Source of the DNA: Ashinkailepas kermadecensis
Taxonomy: Eukaryota; Arthropoda; Thecostraca; Neolepadidae
Length of the DNA: 64,000 bases
Assembly: GCA_034440615.1 (NCBI GenBank)
Contig: JAOTOM010004838.1
Span: 186,001-250,000 of the forward strand
Direction: 5' to 3'
Below the pieces are notes generated by a model. The model had not been told where the DNA came from and did not search any database. It saw only the letters and a list, made by a program, of their open reading frames with translations. Made by a program: the position numbers and the translations under genes. Positions 12,500-23,649 of the stretch are shown here, in pieces. The stretch's first letter is position 1; each line of letters begins with the position of its first letter.

Positions 12500-13423
12500 G
12501 ACCTCAGCACTCTCCTTGCCGTTGCCAAACATCATCCGAGTCCGAACTCCAAGAAGTTCTGGAAAATTTTCGTTGCTTTAGTTGAACCCACGCCAAGAAA
12601 TACAAGACAATTTCAATCGGCGAGGAAATCGTCCCGGCGGTGGTTTGATCTTTTCGGAAGAAACACCGCATTTAAAGAGCATGTGACTGCTTTGCTCCAG
12701 CATGAAAGCGTGTTGAATGGGAGTGACGCACGGCCGTCTCCGGAGCATCGCCTCGGGGACCGTGGCGCAACGTCGTCGCCTGAGTACCGCCCTGTGGACG
12801 GTAGCGCACGGCCGTCTCCGGAGCACCGCCTCGGCGACCGTGGCGCAACGTCGTCGCCTGAGTACCGCCCTGTGGACGGTAGCGCACGGCCGTCGCCTGA
12901 GTACCACCCTGTGGACGGTAGCGCACGGCCGTCTCCGGAGCACCGCCTCGGGGACCATGGCGCAACGTCGTCGCCTGAGTACCGCCCTGTGGACGGTAGC
13001 GCATGGTCGTCTCCGGAGCACCGCCTCGGAGATCGTGGAGCAACGCCGTCGCCTGGGTACCGCCCTGTGGACGGTAGCGCACGGCCGTCTCAGGAGTTCC
13101 GCTTCCGGAAGAGTAGCGTGCACAAGGGGTGTTTCCCAAGTACTTTGCCTCAACAAGTCATCAAGGATCCTGATATTACGCCAAAATTAGCGATAGAGCG
13201 TTTTGCGTTGGGATTCAGTGAAACTGAGTGGGCCAGTATCGCAGAAGGGAACAAGCTAACCCTCGCATGGACGGATCGTCTCTATGCGAAGTATCGATCA
13301 AGCACAGATCAGCCATGTCCCCTCAAGTTCAAGCGAGGCTTCCTCAAGAAAAAATGGTCGCGGAACTGGATGGCTTCAGACTTCAGAGCCAATGCTACCT
13401 GCAAGTTCGTATGCTGCCCATGC
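12500..13423 (+). CDS. Candidate internal exon of an unidentified protein, cut by transposon insertion
   Basis: A possible 3' splice site (pyrimidine-rich, CCTTGGTAG) ends at 12,499. The frame then stays open for over 300 codons. It starts DLSTLLAVAKHHPSPNSKKF and includes EPTPRNTRQF and RRWFDLFGRN. A set of 26-residue repeats (PSPEHRLGDRGATSSPEYRP) follows, then a non-repetitive tail with DITPKLAIERFALGF and FRANATCKFVCCPC. The tail looks like a real protein with a Cys cluster, but I do not recognise the family. The frame runs into the terminal sequence of element family A/B/C at 13,424, so the gene is broken there. The same tail is repeated in inverted orientation at 13,527-13,799. It could be a host gene or a captured or transposon gene. 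Confidence 0.45.
12719..13110 (+). repeat. 78-bp in-frame tandem repeat
   Basis: Unit of 78 bp (26 codons) with GACGGTAGCGCACGGCCGTC at its start. There are about four full units and one half unit of 39 bp at about 12,880-12,920. The period is a multiple of three, and most changes keep the P-S-P-E-H/Y-R pattern. The half unit shows the 78-mer is itself two related 39-mers. Confidence 0.9.
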
Positions 13424-13799
13424 CAAGGGCGTCGCCACCGGGGGGGCAGGGGGCAGTCGCCCCCCTGCGGTCAAACAGGGGGGGGGGGCGACTGTCCCCC
13501 CCCTGCCCCCGGTGGCGACGCCCTTGGCATGGGCAGCATACGAACTTGCAGGTAGCATTGGCTCTGAAGTCTGAAGCCATCCAGTTCCGCGACCATTTTT
13601 TCTTGAGGAAGCCTCGCTTGAACTTGAGGGGACATGGTTGATCTGTGCTTGATCGATACTTCGCATAGAGACGATCCGTCCATGCGAGGGTTAGCTTGTT
13701 CCCTTCTGCGATACTGGCCCACTCAGTTTCACTGAATCCCAACGCAAAACGCTCTATCGCTAGTTTTGGCGTAATATCAGGATCCTTGATGACTTGTTG
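13151..13799. repeat. Near-perfect palindrome of about 650 bp
   Basis: Position p pairs with 26,950-p. The arms are about 300 bp (13,151-13,453 and 13,495-13,799) with a GC-rich centre of about 40 bp. Each arm carries the same 92-codon protein tail, then GCCCATGC, then the element terminus CAAGGGCGTCGCCAC pointing to the centre. I count two substitutions between the arm coding parts (TTA/CTA and CAG/CAA), both synonymous. The right arm joins at ATCAGGATCC to a truncated start of copy B. Confidence 0.95.
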
Positions 13800-14035
13800 A
13801 TCAGGATCCGGGGGCGGGGGGGCAGTCGCCCCCCTGCGGTCAAACAGGGGAGGGGGCGCCGCCCCCCTGAAATTTGAGGAGGCCCCTATCCGGAAATGCA
13901 CAGGAAAAAAAGTGAGCAATGAGGCCGACGAGACACGAGAGGAGGCCTCCAAGACGTGAGAGGAGGCCCCTAATTTGAAGAAGGAGTCACCTGGGAGAGG
14001 ATAGGAGGCCCCAGAAATCACGAGAGTGCCAACAA

Positions 14036-15460
14036 TTGGCACGGAGGCCCCCAGGAATGCAAAGGATGCCCCCAGGATTGCAAAGGAGGCCCCCAGGATT
14101 GCAAAGGAGGCCTGAAGGATTACAAAGGAGGCCCCCAGGATTGAAAAGGAGGCCCCCAGGATTGCAAAGGAGGCCCCCAGGATTGCAAAGGAGGCCCCCA
14201 GGTTTGCAAAGGAGGACTCAAGGATTGCAAAGGAGGCCCCCAGGAATGCAAAGGAGGCCCCCAGGATTGAAAAGGAGGCCTCCAGGATTACAAAGGAGGC
14301 CCACAGGATTGCAAAGGAGGCCCCAGGATTGCAAAGGAGGCCTCCATGATTACAAAGGAGGCCCCCATGATTAAAAAGGAGGCCCCCAAGATTACAAAGG
14401 AGGCCCCCAGGATTGCACAGGAGGCCTCCATGATTACCAAGGAGGCCTCCATGATTACAAAGGAGGCCCCTGGATTGAAAAGGAGGCCCCCAGGATTGCA
14501 AAGGAGGCCCCCAGGATTGCAAAGCAGGCCCCCAGGTTTGCAAGGGAGGACTCCAGGATTGCAAAGAAGACCCCCCAGGAATGCAAAGGAGGCCCTCACG
14601 ATTGCAAAGGAGGCCTCCAGGATTGCAAAGGAGGCCCTCACGATTGCAAAGGAGGCCTCCATGATTGCAAAGGAGGCCCCCAGGATTGCAAAGGAGGCCC
14701 CCAAGATTGCAAAGGAGGCCCCAGGATTGCAAAAGAGGCTCCCAGGATTGCAAAGGAGACCACCAGGATTTCAAAGGATGACTCCAGGATTGCAAAGGAG
14801 TCCCCCAGGATTGCAAAGGAGGCCCCAGGATTGCAAAGGAGGCCACCAGGATTACAAAGGAGGCCCCCAGGATTCCAAAGGAGGCCCGCAGGATCGAAAA
14901 GGAGGCCCCCAGGATTGCAAAGGAGGCCCCAGGATTGCAAAGAAGACCCCCCGGATTGCAAAGGATGCCCCAGGATTGCAAAGGTGGCCACCATGATTAC
15001 AAAGGAGGACTACAGGATTGCAAAGGAGGCCCTCAGGATTGCAAAGGAGGACACCAGGATTGCAAAGGAGGCCTCAGAATTGCAAAGGAGGCCCCATGAT
15101 TACAAAGGAGGACTCCAGGATTGCAAAGGAGGCACCAGGATTGCAAAGGAGGCCCCCAGGATTACAAAGGAGGACTCTAGGATTGCAAAGGAGACCCCCA
15201 GGATTGCAAAAGGAGGCCTCCAGGATTGCAAAGGAGGCTCCAAGATTGCACAGGAGGCCCCTATGATTGTAAAGGAAGCCCTCAGAATTGCGAAGGAAGC
15301 CCACAGGATTGTAAAGGAGGCCCCCAGGATTGCAAAGGAGACCCACATGATTGCAAAGGAGGCCCCCAGGATTACAGAGGAGGCCCCCAGGATTGCAAAA
15401 TAGGCTATCAGGATTGCAAAGGAGGCCCCCAGGATTGCAAAGGAGGCCCCAATACGGGAA
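14036..15460. repeat. 21-bp minisatellite inside copy B
   Basis: Same unit as in copy A (GGAGGCCCCCAGGATTGCAAA), about 65 copies. The leader before the array (about 13,850-14,040) matches 2,620-2,800 of copy A closely. The long reverse frame through it fuses array translation to the palindrome arm and is not a gene. Confidence 0.97.
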
Positions 15461-15539
15461 GGGAGACCTCAGAAAATGAGAGAAGGCCCCAAGACGGAAG
15501 AGAAACCAGTGGATATAAGATGAGGTTTCGGAGCAGACT

Positions 15540-15770
15540 TGTGCTCGACTCAAATATTTTGAATCGGCTCACGTTTGACTCATGGATCTTGAGATCCGAT
15601 TCAACTCATGATTCACAGCAGGTCAAAATTATTTGATTCGACTCAATTCAGACTCAGAGCTACAGAGATCCGATTCAACTCACGACTCAAACATCAATTT
15701 GAATCGATTCAGATCCGACTCAATGGTATCAGACTCATAAGCCATATGATTTGGTGTACACTGCCCACAC
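15540..15770. repeat. GATTCAACTC-type short repeats, left block
   Basis: Loose repetition of GATTCAACTCATGATTCA-like words. In inverted orientation it matches the block at about 20,260-20,455, which shares GAGTCGAGCACAAGTCTG. The two blocks bracket the nested region in copy B like terminal inverted repeats of a foldback element. Confidence 0.65.
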
Positions 15771-15852
15771 ACTATATATACATAGATATACATATAAAAT
15801 ATAATATATATAATATAATAAGAATTATATATATATATATATATATATATAT

Positions 15853-16455
15853 TACATAGGGGAAGAGGAGGGGTCCTGAACACTTTAGGCATTATGCAAG
15901 AAATAGCTCTACTGCTGCTTCTGTATGGCTGAACCAGTAATTGTACTGTGTTTACTGAACACAAAAATGAACAAGCTATCCATATTCAAACAGTTCCTTT
16001 CAATGGAAATCCTCTAACCACTTGCAAAGAGCAACTTTAAAACAGATGATTATTTTATAGCACTGTGCGTATCCTGAACATGAAAATGAAACATGAACAT
16101 GAAAATGTGCAGGATTACCTCACTGTAGCTGTTGTGGTACAAGCTATTAGTAGCACTAAAAAATGCTGGTGTAATTGCCAAAAAAATTGGAAGTCACTTC
16201 CTTATGGTTTCCTAAAGTCAACTGCTCTTCGAAGCCTACAATGGTTCCTGTGAACTTTGCAACCTCTGTACACAAAGTATAGGTATAATTATGTGATCAG
16301 ACTTTTGTGTTTTGGTAGCGACAGGTCCATCATTTATGAATACTGCCATCTTTTTTATATTTATGCACTTAACATGATGTGGGAGACGACCAAAGATAGG
16401 TGTTCAGAAAACAGAACGTGTTCAGATATCCCCCCTCTTCCCCTATATGTGATGT
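15853..16455. mobile_element. MITE of about 600 bp with terminal inverted repeats
   Basis: The left end reads ACATAGGGGAAGAGG and continues to CCTGAACAC. The right end reads GTGTTCAGATATCCCCCCTC and continues to TTCCCCTATATG, an inverted pair of roughly 25 bp. No coding capacity. A diverged relative lies at about 43,905-44,270. Confidence 0.65.
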
Positions 16456-16599
16456 GAAAACAGTTATGGCAAAAATGATTTATTCGACAGACAGTTTGAT
16501 GTCTACGCATCTTCATCTGTGTCTAATTAAAGAAGGGAATTAGTATTTACGTAGATGCCAACAAAGATGCTCTAACATTGAAACATCTTGATCTGTTGA

Positions 16600-16887
16600 A
16601 TATATTATTTTGCCAAAACTGGGTATAATTGGAGATCGAGGTAAATTTTGATTCTTTGGAATTTGTATTTTGAATGCATGGTATTTTATTGTAAAAAATG
16701 ACGATGCGACCACTCATTTTCCCTACAAATGATAACTTTTCAGTTGGCAAAGAAATAAACAATCAAAATCTTCTCTACAAATATAGCACATCGCGTATAA
16801 TCATCCGTACCTGGTGTGTCATAGACGTGATAAAGAAGAAGTTCAACACTTCATGCACTCGATTTAATACTCTTTGACATCGAAAAC
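16600..16887. mobile_element. Fragment of the foldback family seen at 36.0-37.9 kb
   Basis: Words such as GATGCGACCACTCATTTTC are shared with about 36,053, and ACGTGATAAAG then TTCAACACTTCA are shared with about 36,990-37,015. It continues after 19,209 as TCGAAAACCGTATGTTTCTGC, matching TCGAAAATGCTTAATTTCTGC near 37,040. The hAT element at 16,888 therefore landed inside a copy of this family. Confidence 0.55.
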
Positions 16888-17069
16888 TAGGGATGCGGAG
16901 CCGGGAAAATTTTGGACGGCTCCGGCTCCGACTCCGGCTCCGGGGAAGTATCCCGGCTCCGACTCCGACTCCGGCTCCGAGTAAAATGTCCCGGCGGCTC
17001 CGGCTCCGGCTCCGGCTCCGGGAAAAATGTACCGGCTCCGGCGGCTCCGGCTCCGGCTCCGGCTCCGTA

Positions 17070-18613
17070 GGGGAGACCGGGCAAAAATGGGTACACGGGG
17101 AAAAACGGGTCAACCCTATTTACTTGCCTCACAGGCAGCGCCACATGTGTTCCTAATGTGGTACTGATGCTTCGTCTATGCCCGCATATCCCGCGTGGCA
17201 CCACTCCTTTCCGCCGCAGCGTATTGAAGAGCAGGAGGTGAGAATCTGTATTTTGCTTGTTCTTTATTAGTTTTGCAGTTTTTTAGCGGTGATTTATTTC
17301 CAGCATATGTGGAAATCTTTTGTTTTGCTTGGTGCTCTTCGACTGTGGTTGTTTAGCCTTCATATGCAGGCGATAGGAACTTTTTAGGTGCAGCATATAT
17401 TTTGTGTTGATAATTTTTCGTCATTTAGGTCCAATGGGGAAAAATTGATGGGGAAAAATGGACCCATGGGGGCAAAATGGCCTACAACTTGGTCCATTTT
17501 GCCCCATACCTAGCATATACTGAAGAGTGATAAAAACTAATGTTCCAATTTAATTTAACCTTATCCCAGTGAGGGGGGCGGGGTGTAAACTGTAAAGACT
17601 GTTTACTGTAACTGTAAAGATTGGCACAAGAACCCTGCTGGTGTTCTTGTGCCAATTTTTAAAATTTCGAACATTTTCAACTTTCTATTTTTGAAATTGT
17701 GAGATAGCAGTTCGATGCGCCTGTCCTTTCTGATTCCAAAATAGTTCTCGTTTTTAAAGTATGTCCAAAAATTACCTCGGGGGACAAAAACGTTGGGACA
17801 TCTCTGACGTCATAATTGCCTGTAGTGGACAGTGCAGAAGCATTTTCAGTTTGTACTCTAGTCTTATCACGAGCTCAGGTTCATAAAAATATTTCAATAA
17901 TAAAACTGACTTGCAACACTGCGTGAGCCCAGAAGTGTGCATCAACATATTTTAATGCAAGAGAATGCGACTACCACGGACAGTGCCGTATCCACTAGGT
18001 AAAAAAGGGACGATGGGGAAGGGCCCTATCCCGGATTTCCGGTATCAGAAGAGCGCCTGTGCTTTCCTCATATGTACGTTTTGGTAATTGTCAGAAACTG
18101 CGAATCAACAAATTCCCAAATTTTTATGTAGCTGAAAGATAAGGCGCCGGCAGGTGCTCCGTGGTAAAAAAAAATGGTGAGACGCATACCTCCCTATCAG
18201 CTACGCCCCTGCCCAGGGGACTACCCACTCACCCACAAGCACTACTGCTACACATTCACCAACATAGACGATGGGTTAAAGCAGTGTCTGATTTGGTTGG
18301 GAGGTGTATCAACATGTAAAGGTCTGAAATTGACCAGGGACATCCAAATTAAGAGTGCCGGAACATTGACCCATTTTGCCCCAGGAGGGTGTCCATTTTT
18401 CCCCAGCTATGGGGCAAAGTGACAAAAAAACATGGCTTGACTTTTATCAATGTCATTCTGTTTAATTAAATGTTTTAGACTTCATGCCTATATCATTGAT
18501 TCCCGAAAGGATGGCCTTCAAAATCATCCTACTTTGGATTATCTAGAACAATAGACTGGCGCTCAATATGAGAAAAACTACTAAGTGGGCCGTTTTGCCC
18601 CGGTCTGCCCTAC
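17070..18613. mobile_element. TA-flanked element with GGGGAGACCGGGC termini
   Basis: The left end is GGGGAGACCGGGCAAAAATG. The right end is CGTTTTGCCCCGGTCTGCCC, close to its reverse complement. Both ends are bordered by TA, consistent with TA target duplication. Further inward copies of the GGGGCAAAATGG word occur at about 17,430-17,505 and 18,365-18,420. No transposase was recognised. Confidence 0.6.
17616..17655. other. Perfect-stem hairpin
   Basis: ATTGGCACAAGAAC pairs with GTTCTTGTGCCAAT across a loop of about 9 nt, a 14-bp perfect stem within the nested element at 17,070-18,613. No function is assigned. Confidence 0.7.
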
Positions 18614-19060
18614 ATCCCAAACGTGATAGATCCATTAAGTAAGAGCTAGGGGGGATGTAAAAAAAAGTTCGCCGCGACCACTAAGGGGCGTAAACTTCAG
18701 ACAATATAAGTAACTTTCCCGTATAAACCCTGTATCTATCTTTAAATAAACACCCGCCCCCGCCCAAATCACTTTTCGGTGTTCAGCGCCGCGCGGCTCA
18801 TACCGGCACCGCGGCGTCAATACGGGCGGCCGGCGGGCCGGCCGCCGGCTGAAAATCGCCGCTACGGCGACACGGCGCTGTAACTATTGCATTGACTACT
18901 GAGGCTAGAATATGGTTATTGGTTATTCTACCATTATTTCATGATATTTTTACATGTTACTCGTATTTAAACATTTTGGCTTTTAAAAGTGCGTTTTCAT
19001 ACCATACCATACTAGGTATATTGCGTTCATTTCACGTTTGCTAATTTTGTTTAATTTACA
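18614..19060. other. Interior of the 16,888-19,209 element
   Basis: Non-coding filler between the nested element and the right GGCTCC array. It includes a GC-rich palindrome around 18,825-18,850 (GGCCGGCGGGCCGGCCGCCGG). Confidence 0.5.
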
Positions 19061-19217
19061 CCTCTTTCGGAGTCGGAGCCGCCCTGCTTTTGACGGCTCC
19101 GGCTCCGACTCCGGCTCCGAGTAAAATGTCCCGGCGGCTCCGGCTCCGGCTCCGGCTCCGGGCAAAATGTTCCGGTTCCGGCGGCTCCGGCTCCGGCTCC
19201 GCATCCCTGTCGAAAAC

Positions 19218-20260
19218 CGTATGTTTCTGCCTTAATTCGGTATATATTCGGTATATATTAGGTATATATCGCCATGGGCACGGCTTTGACTCAGTAGGTC
19301 TTGGGCACAGCTGTCCAATACACCCTCGAAGGTTTAGTATGTATATTTACTAAGAAGGGAAGTGTGTTTAGTAAGGATATTTACTAAATTTCTGGAAGTT
19401 TAATAGGCATTCTTACTAAAGTTGCCTCTACAATAGGTGGTTTTACAGCGGATTATTGCTCCCAGGTCAAGTGGTCTCCGGCACAATATAGAGCTTGAAG
19501 TGCTTATATCTTGGGAATTTTTCATTTTCCAAATGAATGAGTCAAATTCGTTGAAATCATAATCACAAGAACAATGCTATTTGTTCACAAAAAAAAGATC
19601 ATGCTTGTATTCCAGACTAAGTTGAAGTATATTACAGAAGACATATATAAACTGGTTAAAATATGTTATATCCAGTACACATTTCCTTCATATATAGGAG
19701 AAAAAAAAATGTTCTGCCAAATTGATACCAAATGAACCAAATTACACAAACGGATACCATATATTTTAAAAACTTCGGATGACGTCATGCAGGCTTGAAA
19801 GAAAACTTCCATCTATCTTCTAGTAAAGGTACCTTTGTTTGTTATTTGTCACACGTGCGTCTGATGTGATATCAGACGCGCAGGTGACAAATAACAAGCC
19901 AACGGAATTTTGTTCAGTGTAGATGCGAATTCCAGTGCAGGACAATGTCGGTTCCATATTCTTTTTCACAATTACAACCCATTTATGTGTTGTACTCCTG
20001 GCACTAGGATTGACTCGTGCATGATACTGATTGTGGATACCAAGCTTAACATGAATAATTATGTGTATTTATTGTAATTGGTTTTTGGTAAATAACTTCA
20101 GTACTGGTACCTACCCTCCATTCTTTACTCACTGGCAGATTAGAAGTTGACAATTGTATTGCTAAGCATGAATAATTATGCTATGTTTTTACTCCCTACT
20201 TTGTGTCATGACATAATATTCACACGTACATGCTTCATATTATTTGTTCATAACATGCAT
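19218..20260. other. No gene; contains a long-stem inverted repeat
   Basis: AT-rich sequence. At about 19,836-19,894, GTTATTTGTCACACGTGCG is followed after a short loop by its near complement, CGCGCAGGTGACAAATAAC. This gives an imperfect stem of roughly 27 bp around TGATGTGATATCA. Nothing else recognised. Confidence 0.6.
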
Positions 20261-20455
20261 TTGAGTCACAAGACTCAAATGACTCATTGTGATTCAAATG
20301 ATTGATTCATGATTCAACTCATTTTTTTATAGAAAGATGTGATTCAACTCACGACTCAAAATATGTTTTGTGGAAAAGAATCGATTCAACTCTCGACTCA
20401 TCAAAAAATGATTGATTCATGAGTCGATTCTTGATTCAACTCGAGTCGAGCACAA
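20260..20455. repeat. GATTCAACTC-type short repeats, right block
   Basis: Inverted counterpart of 15,540-15,770. It ends in GAGTCGAGCACAAGTCTG, after which degenerate copy-B repeats resume. The two blocks probably mark the ends of an insertion into copy B. Confidence 0.6.
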
Positions 20456-22900
20456 GTCTGTTTCGGAGACGTAAAAGCAGCCCCCGAAACGGGTAAGGTT
20501 CCACCAAGATAGAAAAGGATAATCCAGAAAACTGGCAGGAAGCACCTAATACGGAAGAGGATACGATGTAAGATTGGAAAGAGACCCCATGATGCACGAG
20601 GAAGCCCCTAAAATAGGAGAGAATGGCCATTAGATAAGAGGGATGGCTCCCAGGCGAGAAAGAAGGCTTCAAGACGGGTAAGTAGGTCCCCAGGAAATGA
20701 CAAGGTAACTGAGATAGGAAAGGTTGCGTGTAATTTGGAAGAGGAGCCACCTAAGAGAGAACAGGAGTCCACCAGGAGATAAGAGGCCAACCTTAAAATG
20801 GGAAAAGATAGAATCAAAACGTGGAACAGGAGACCCCGAAGACGTGAGAGGAGGCCCCTAATTTGAAAAAGAAAGCCTCAAAAAGAAAAAGGAGGCCCCT
20901 GCCGGACTCGAGAGGAGTCCCTCGAGATGGAGTAGGAGGTCTCCAGGGCCGAATGAGGCCCCGACGACCGGAAGGAATTCCCAGGAAATGAGATAAGGCC
21001 CTTAAAATGGGAGTGGTAAGTAGCAGGTATGGAAGGAGGCGAGGTGTCCAAAATTGAAGATCCTCAAGACGGGTAAGCTTTGCGAGGACAAAGGAGGAGG
21101 CCCACGAGGCGTGGCAGGAGGCCCCTAATTTGGCAGAGGATGCCCCTGGAACATGAGAGGAAGTCCCATGCCATGTTAAAGGGGCCCCAGGATGTGGGAG
21201 GAGGTCCTCCAAAACGGGAGAGGAGGACCATTGAATATGGAGGAGGGTAGGACGGACGAGAAGACGTCCAAAACCGGTAAAGAAGCTCCAGGAAATGAGA
21301 CGAGACCCCTAAGACGCGAGAGGTCTATCATTTTCTAGAAGTATCTGAAATGGCAGGAGTCGTGCCGGGGTACTTGAAAATCACGACATGGGCCCAAAAA
21401 GATCCGGCCGGGGCCCCTGAAAATTGCTGAGCCTATGGGTACCAAAAATTCACGCCCGGATCATGAAAATCACGCTAGGGGCACGATAAGTCGTACCGTT
21501 CCCCAACAGTATCATTTGGACACAAATGAAGCCGGGGCAACGAAAAACAATCCGGACATGGATAATCACTCTTGGGCCCCAACAATGACACCAAAAGGAT
21601 CCAAAACGTATTGGACACCCACAAAGTGTCGAGGTCGCTAAAACTCGCGCTAGGGATCCAAGCAAATGACGTCGGGACACAAAAGATTACATTGGACTAA
21701 AAAAAGTCGCGTCGCAGCCTTCGAAAATCTCACTGGGGACCAAAAAAGTCGCGCCTGGACCCCAAAGGTTGCTGCTGCCCCAAAAATCAATTATCAACCG
21801 GAATGTCACTCTGTGCCCAAAAAATCGGGTCAATGTCCCCGCAAAACCGGTTGGGCACTGGAAAAAAAAACGTGTCAGGGCAACGAAAAAATCGCACCTG
21901 GAGACCGAAGAATCGTACCAGGACCCAAAAATATCACATGAGGACCTATAGAAAAAATAGAACTCCTTCGGTTGCCGCAGTGACATATCAAAGTGGCAAA
22001 TGGCCCCTCCCTCCTAAGAGGGATATGCTCCCAAGAATCGAGCCGAGGCCCCCAAAAGTCGCGCTGGGACCACAAAAATTCGCGTCGGTCCACCAGAATT
22101 CGCGTAGGGGCTCAAAGTAAATACGTCGGGCCCCAGAAAACTCGCTCCGAGGCACGAAAATCTGCAACAGGAACCGCCAAGATCGCGTTGGGGTCACAGC
22201 TAAGTACAACGCGCCCCGCAAACTCGAACCAGTCCCACCAAATTTCGCGCTCGGACCCACAATTCGGTAGTACCAAAAATTTCGCGCTCGGACCCATCGG
22301 TAGTACCCAAAATTTGGTCTGGGCATCAAAAATTAACGTCGGGCTGCGAACAATTGGCGTCTATGGCCCCACATAGGCACCGTGTGACCCCCAAAGTCCC
22401 ATCGGTATCCGAAAAATAAAGCCGGAGCCCTCCAAAATCAGGAGGGATTGCAAAAACGTCCGGGCCAGGACAATGGTTCGGGAGCACCGAACATGTCATC
22501 AGATGCCTTGACAAATCGCGTACGGCATCGAAAAACATACCGGAGCTCGGAGAAAATCGAGGTGAGATACAAAAACATGGCACCAGGGACTCGAAAAATC
22601 AGGGCGGGTTCGGAAGTTAAAGAAAATTCAGAAGAGATCCACAAAAATCGCGTTGAGCCCAGATAACTGGCGTTGGGTCCCGGAACCACGCGCCTGTCCG
22701 CGATAAGTCGCGCTGGGACTGAGAAAAATCGCACCGAAACCTCAAAATCGTACTGGGGCCCCACAAATGTGCGTCAGAAGCCCCAAATAAACACAGCGGG
22801 ACCCTAAGAGCACAACGGGGACCGAAAATGCGACTGGCCCTTCAAAGCGCAGTCTCGTAAAAAGCGGCAGGGTCCGAAAACATGCGTTGTAGCCATAACT
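20456..22900. repeat. Degenerate repeats of about 20 bp inside copy B
   Basis: The first part (20,456-21,330) is a decayed form of the 21-bp array, with GAGGCCCC-type words every 20-40 bp. The second part (21,360-22,900) repeats AAAATCGCGC...GGGGCCC-type units. From about 21,235 it aligns nearly base for base with copy C from 30,523, and from about 21,960 with copy A from 4,845. Confidence 0.85.
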
Positions 22901-22917
22901 ACATATATATATATACC

Positions 22918-23100
22918 GGGAACACTAAAAAAAAAAAAAAAAAAAAACCCAAGGCCCCCAAAAACCAAAAAGGCCCCAAACCCCCCAAAAACCCCCCAAA
23001 AAAAAAGGGGCCCAAAAAACAAAAAAAAACAAAAAAAAAAAAAAAAAAAAAACACAAAAAAAAAAAAAAAAAATTGAAACCGCCCCGACAACTAAAAAAA
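22918..23100. other. Probable sequencing or consensus artefact
   Basis: The segment consists of long A runs separated by C or G runs. In copies A (about 5,765-5,940) and C (about 32,205-32,390) the corresponding place holds ordinary mixed sequence. Both flanks (GGGAACACTAAAA before, CGCCCCGACAACTAA after) align to those copies. A run of homopolymers replacing normal sequence just after a poly-A stretch is typical of collapsed base calling, not biology. Confidence 0.75.
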
Positions 23101-23404
23101 TAAAATGCGTGGATTATATAACAAAAATATTATATACGAAACGGGAACAAAGAAGTACACTCAGGCAGGGTTTCGGTTAGGTAGCCAACCTGGAAGCATG
23201 TTTAATCAAAGATATGAGGTCCATGAAAGCTCAGCGGGTATCCGCATTTCTTCCATAAAATAAGGTAAGAAGGGACTAATGATGGAATTTAATTAATCAT
23301 TTTCGGAGCGAACGCCCATGCGAAGCATTTTATCACGTCAGATATGGCGCAAGTCTATCATGTGGCAGCAATTAACAAAGCGTAGGAGGCCCAGCAGAAT
23401 CCTA

Positions 23405-23575
23405 AGCACCCCAAAAAGGGGGGCAAATGCCCCAAACGCAAAAAAGGGGGGGACACGGACAAAAAATTTTGGGCCGGGGGGCAAGGGGAAATTAAAAAAG
23501 AAATTTTGAAAATTTAAAAATTTTAATTTTAAAAAAATTTTTAAAGAGGTAAAATATGAGGGGAGAGGGGAGTTT
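23405..23575. other. Second probable homopolymer artefact
   Basis: Between CAGCAGAATCC and an AATACCAAAATAATACATT flank, both shared with copy A (about 6,330 and 6,517), the sequence becomes runs of A, G, C and T. Residual matches to copy A remain (for example CAAATGCCCCAAACGC against GAATACGCCGAATGCGC). This supports miscalled sequence. Confidence 0.65.
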
Positions 23576-23649
23576 TAAAGAATACCAAAATAATACATTT
23601 GAACAGGTTGAGGGAGCTAGGGTTAAAATCCGACGAATCAGAAACGATA

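Larger units (their letters stand above)
16888..19209. mobile_element. hAT-type element with GGCTCC subterminal arrays
   Basis: Starts TAGGGATGCGGAGCC and ends GGCTCCGCATCCCTG, an inverted pair. TCGAAAAC occurs immediately before (16,880-16,887) and after (19,210-19,217), a perfect 8-bp target duplication. Both ends hold arrays of GGCTCC/CCGGCT hexamers (16,912-17,065 and 19,090-19,200), like the multiple subterminal repeats bound by hAT transposases. There is no transposase frame. Another element is nested at 17,070-18,613. Confidence 0.88.

Noticed and set aside
12334..12528. 64-codon minus-strand ORF beginning MATARRVLRSYQGD
   Set aside because: Overlaps the proposed acceptor of the + strand candidate exon. 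It has no recognisable domain, so I could not support it over chance.
13395..14981. 528-codon minus-strand ORF
   Set aside because: Fuses the palindrome arm, the transposon leader and the 21-bp array. Only the arm part looks like protein, and that is the inverted copy of the candidate exon.
22804..23103. Poly-Phe / poly-Lys ORFs
   Set aside because: Lie in the homopolymer-smeared artefact segment.
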